Source: Candidatus Gottesmanbacteria bacterium RIFOXYB1_FULL_47_11
GTDB taxonomy: Bacteria > Patescibacteriota > Microgenomatia > UBA10105 > UBA927
Length of the DNA stretch: 20,077 nt
Reading direction: 5' to 3'
Assembly (NCBI GenBank): GCA_001779455.1
Contig: MFKE01000030.1
Location: 6,775-26,851, forward strand
The notes beneath the pieces were generated by a model. It saw only the letters and a program-made list of their open reading frames with translations, searched no databases and had not been told where the DNA came from. Below are positions 19,423 to 20,077 of this stretch, in pieces; position 1 is the stretch's first letter; each line of letters opens with the position of its first letter. The translations under genes and the position numbers were made by a program.

Positions 19423-20077
19423 ATACGGTCACGTAGATGGGCGGCGAGTTCGAAGTCCAGATTTTTACTTGCGTCGTGCATCTGTTTGGTGAGACGGACG
19501 ACATATTTCTTCTTGTCCTGCGGTGTCATGGAGTCGGTATCCCGGCTTTCAATTACCTCGGCAGGCTTGTCCACTAACCGTTCACGGATCGGTTTATGGA
19601 TAGACTGCGGTGTTATATCGTGTTTCCGGTTATATTTCTCCTGCGCACTGCGGCGCCGTTTTACTTCACTCAGCGCGGCTTTTATGGAATCGGTTATGAC
19701 ATCCGCATACAGAATCACTTCTCCGGATACGTGGCGTGCTGCACGGCCCATGGTCTGCACGAGCGATACGCGGCTGCGCAAAAATCCCTCGCGGTCGGCG
19801 TCCAGTATGGCAACCAGCGATACTTCCGGAAGATCCAGTCCTTCCCGAAGAAGGTTGACTCCCACGATGACGTCATATTTCCCGCCCCGCAGATCCGCCA
19901 GTATTTCGCTGCGTTCAAGCGTCAGCACTTCCGAATGGATATAGTGGACGAGGACCCCCTTTCCTTCCAGAAATTGGGCAAGATCCTCGGCCATTTGCTT
20001 GGTGAGCGTCGTCACCAGTACCCGTTCGTGGCGCGTTACGCGTTGTTGGATCTGGGCCAATAAATCATCAATTTGTC
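19395..20077 (-). CDS. uvrB: Excinuclease ABC subunit B, C-terminal part only
   Basis: The frame is open to the window edge; 227 C-terminal codons are visible of about 660. The first residues (QIDDLLAQIQQRV) continue UvrB upstream, so the gene starts outside the window. It has the second helicase domain: RVLVTTLTKQMAEDL, HSEVLTLERSEILADLRGGKYDVIVGVNLLREGLDLPEVSLVAILDADREGFLRS, and QTMGRAARH (motif VI). The tail ends with a UVR motif (KQMHDASKNLDFELAAHLRDRI) that docks UvrC. UvrB loads on damage with UvrA and positions UvrC. Its last 28 coding bases, including the stop, fall in repeat copy B. It is separated from uvrA by two unknown genes on the other strand. Confidence 0.97.
   Translation of the reverse strand, partial: QIDDLLAQIQQRVTRHERVLVTTLTKQMAEDLAQFLEGKGVLVHYIHSEVLTLERSEILADLRGGKYDVIVGVNLLREGLDLPEVSLVAILDADREGFLRSRVSLVQTMGRAARHVSGEVILYADVITDSIKAALSEVKRRRSAQEKYNRKHDITPQSIHKPIRERLVDKPAEVIESRDTDSMTPQDKKKYVVRLTKQMHDASKNLDFELAAHLRDRIISLQGESS

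Noticed and set aside
1..20077. CRISPR arrays, IS elements, rRNA genes or clear rho-independent terminators
   Set aside because: No regularly spaced repeats, transposase motifs, rRNA-like sequence or GC hairpin followed by a T-run were seen on either strand.

Overview
The window reads as a compact bacterial chromosome segment of roughly 50% GC, most likely from Patescibacteria (Candidate Phyla Radiation). This is an inference. The signs are very tight packing with overlapping genes, few Shine-Dalgarno sites, tRNA genes mostly lacking an encoded CCA end, an abridged UvrC, and a gene mix often seen in such genomes: a GT39-type transferase, a TIM-barrel glycosidase, a membrane transglutaminase-like protein, a YvcK/CofD-like protein and an unlinked solute-binding protein. 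The exact lineage cannot be read from the sequence.

Layout. (1) 1-678: minus-strand 5' part of a secreted glycoside hydrolase, diverging from a plus-strand unit tRNA-Gly(TCC), tRNA-Arg(TCT) and a GT39-type membrane glycosyltransferase (873-2528). (2) 5665 down to 2505: a minus-strand unit made of a D-Ala-D-Ala-ligase-like ATP-grasp enzyme, tRNA-Leu(CAG), tRNA-Pro(TGG), a polyprenyl synthetase, a DUF192 protein and a GT2 glycosyltransferase. This looks like an envelope and lipid-carrier group with tRNAs embedded in it. (3) 5725-6485: a plus-strand tRNA cluster Leu(TAA), Leu(GAG), Val(TAC), Phe(GAA), Gly(GCC), Gln(TTG). Just before tRNA-Phe lies a 104-bp insert, bounded by a 20-bp copy of the tRNA-Phe 5' end, that can fold into a three-way-junction RNA. 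(4) 9440 down to 6492: a MacAB/YknXYZ-like exporter (adaptor, ATPase, FtsX-type permease). (5) 18433 down to 9473: a continuous minus-strand operon uvrA, transglutaminase-like, uvrC, PF04020 membrane protein, yvcK-like, secG and a peptide-type solute-binding protein. (6) 18530-19422: two small unknown plus-strand genes between uvrA and uvrB, with a perfect 34-bp direct repeat at the 3' end of each; the second repeat copy is the 3' end of uvrB. (7) 19395 to the window end: the C-terminal part of uvrB.

How it works together. uvrA, uvrC and uvrB supply nucleotide excision repair. The GT2, GT39, polyprenyl synthetase and ligase-like genes suggest polyprenol-linked glycan and wall synthesis. SecG, the exporter and the anchored solute-binding and transglutaminase-like proteins act at or across the membrane. 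Promoters mostly look like extended -10 elements (TGnTATAAT), several so close to the ATG that leaderless mRNAs are expected. Two genes start 5 and 8 nt after a tRNA 3' end, so tRNA processing could itself create near-leaderless mRNAs.

The least ordinary signals are two small insertions flanked by long direct repeats (104 bp with a 20-bp repeat at tRNA-Phe; 419 bp with a 34-bp repeat at the uvrB 3' end), the three-way-junction RNA, and two tRNAs whose T-loops lack U55.
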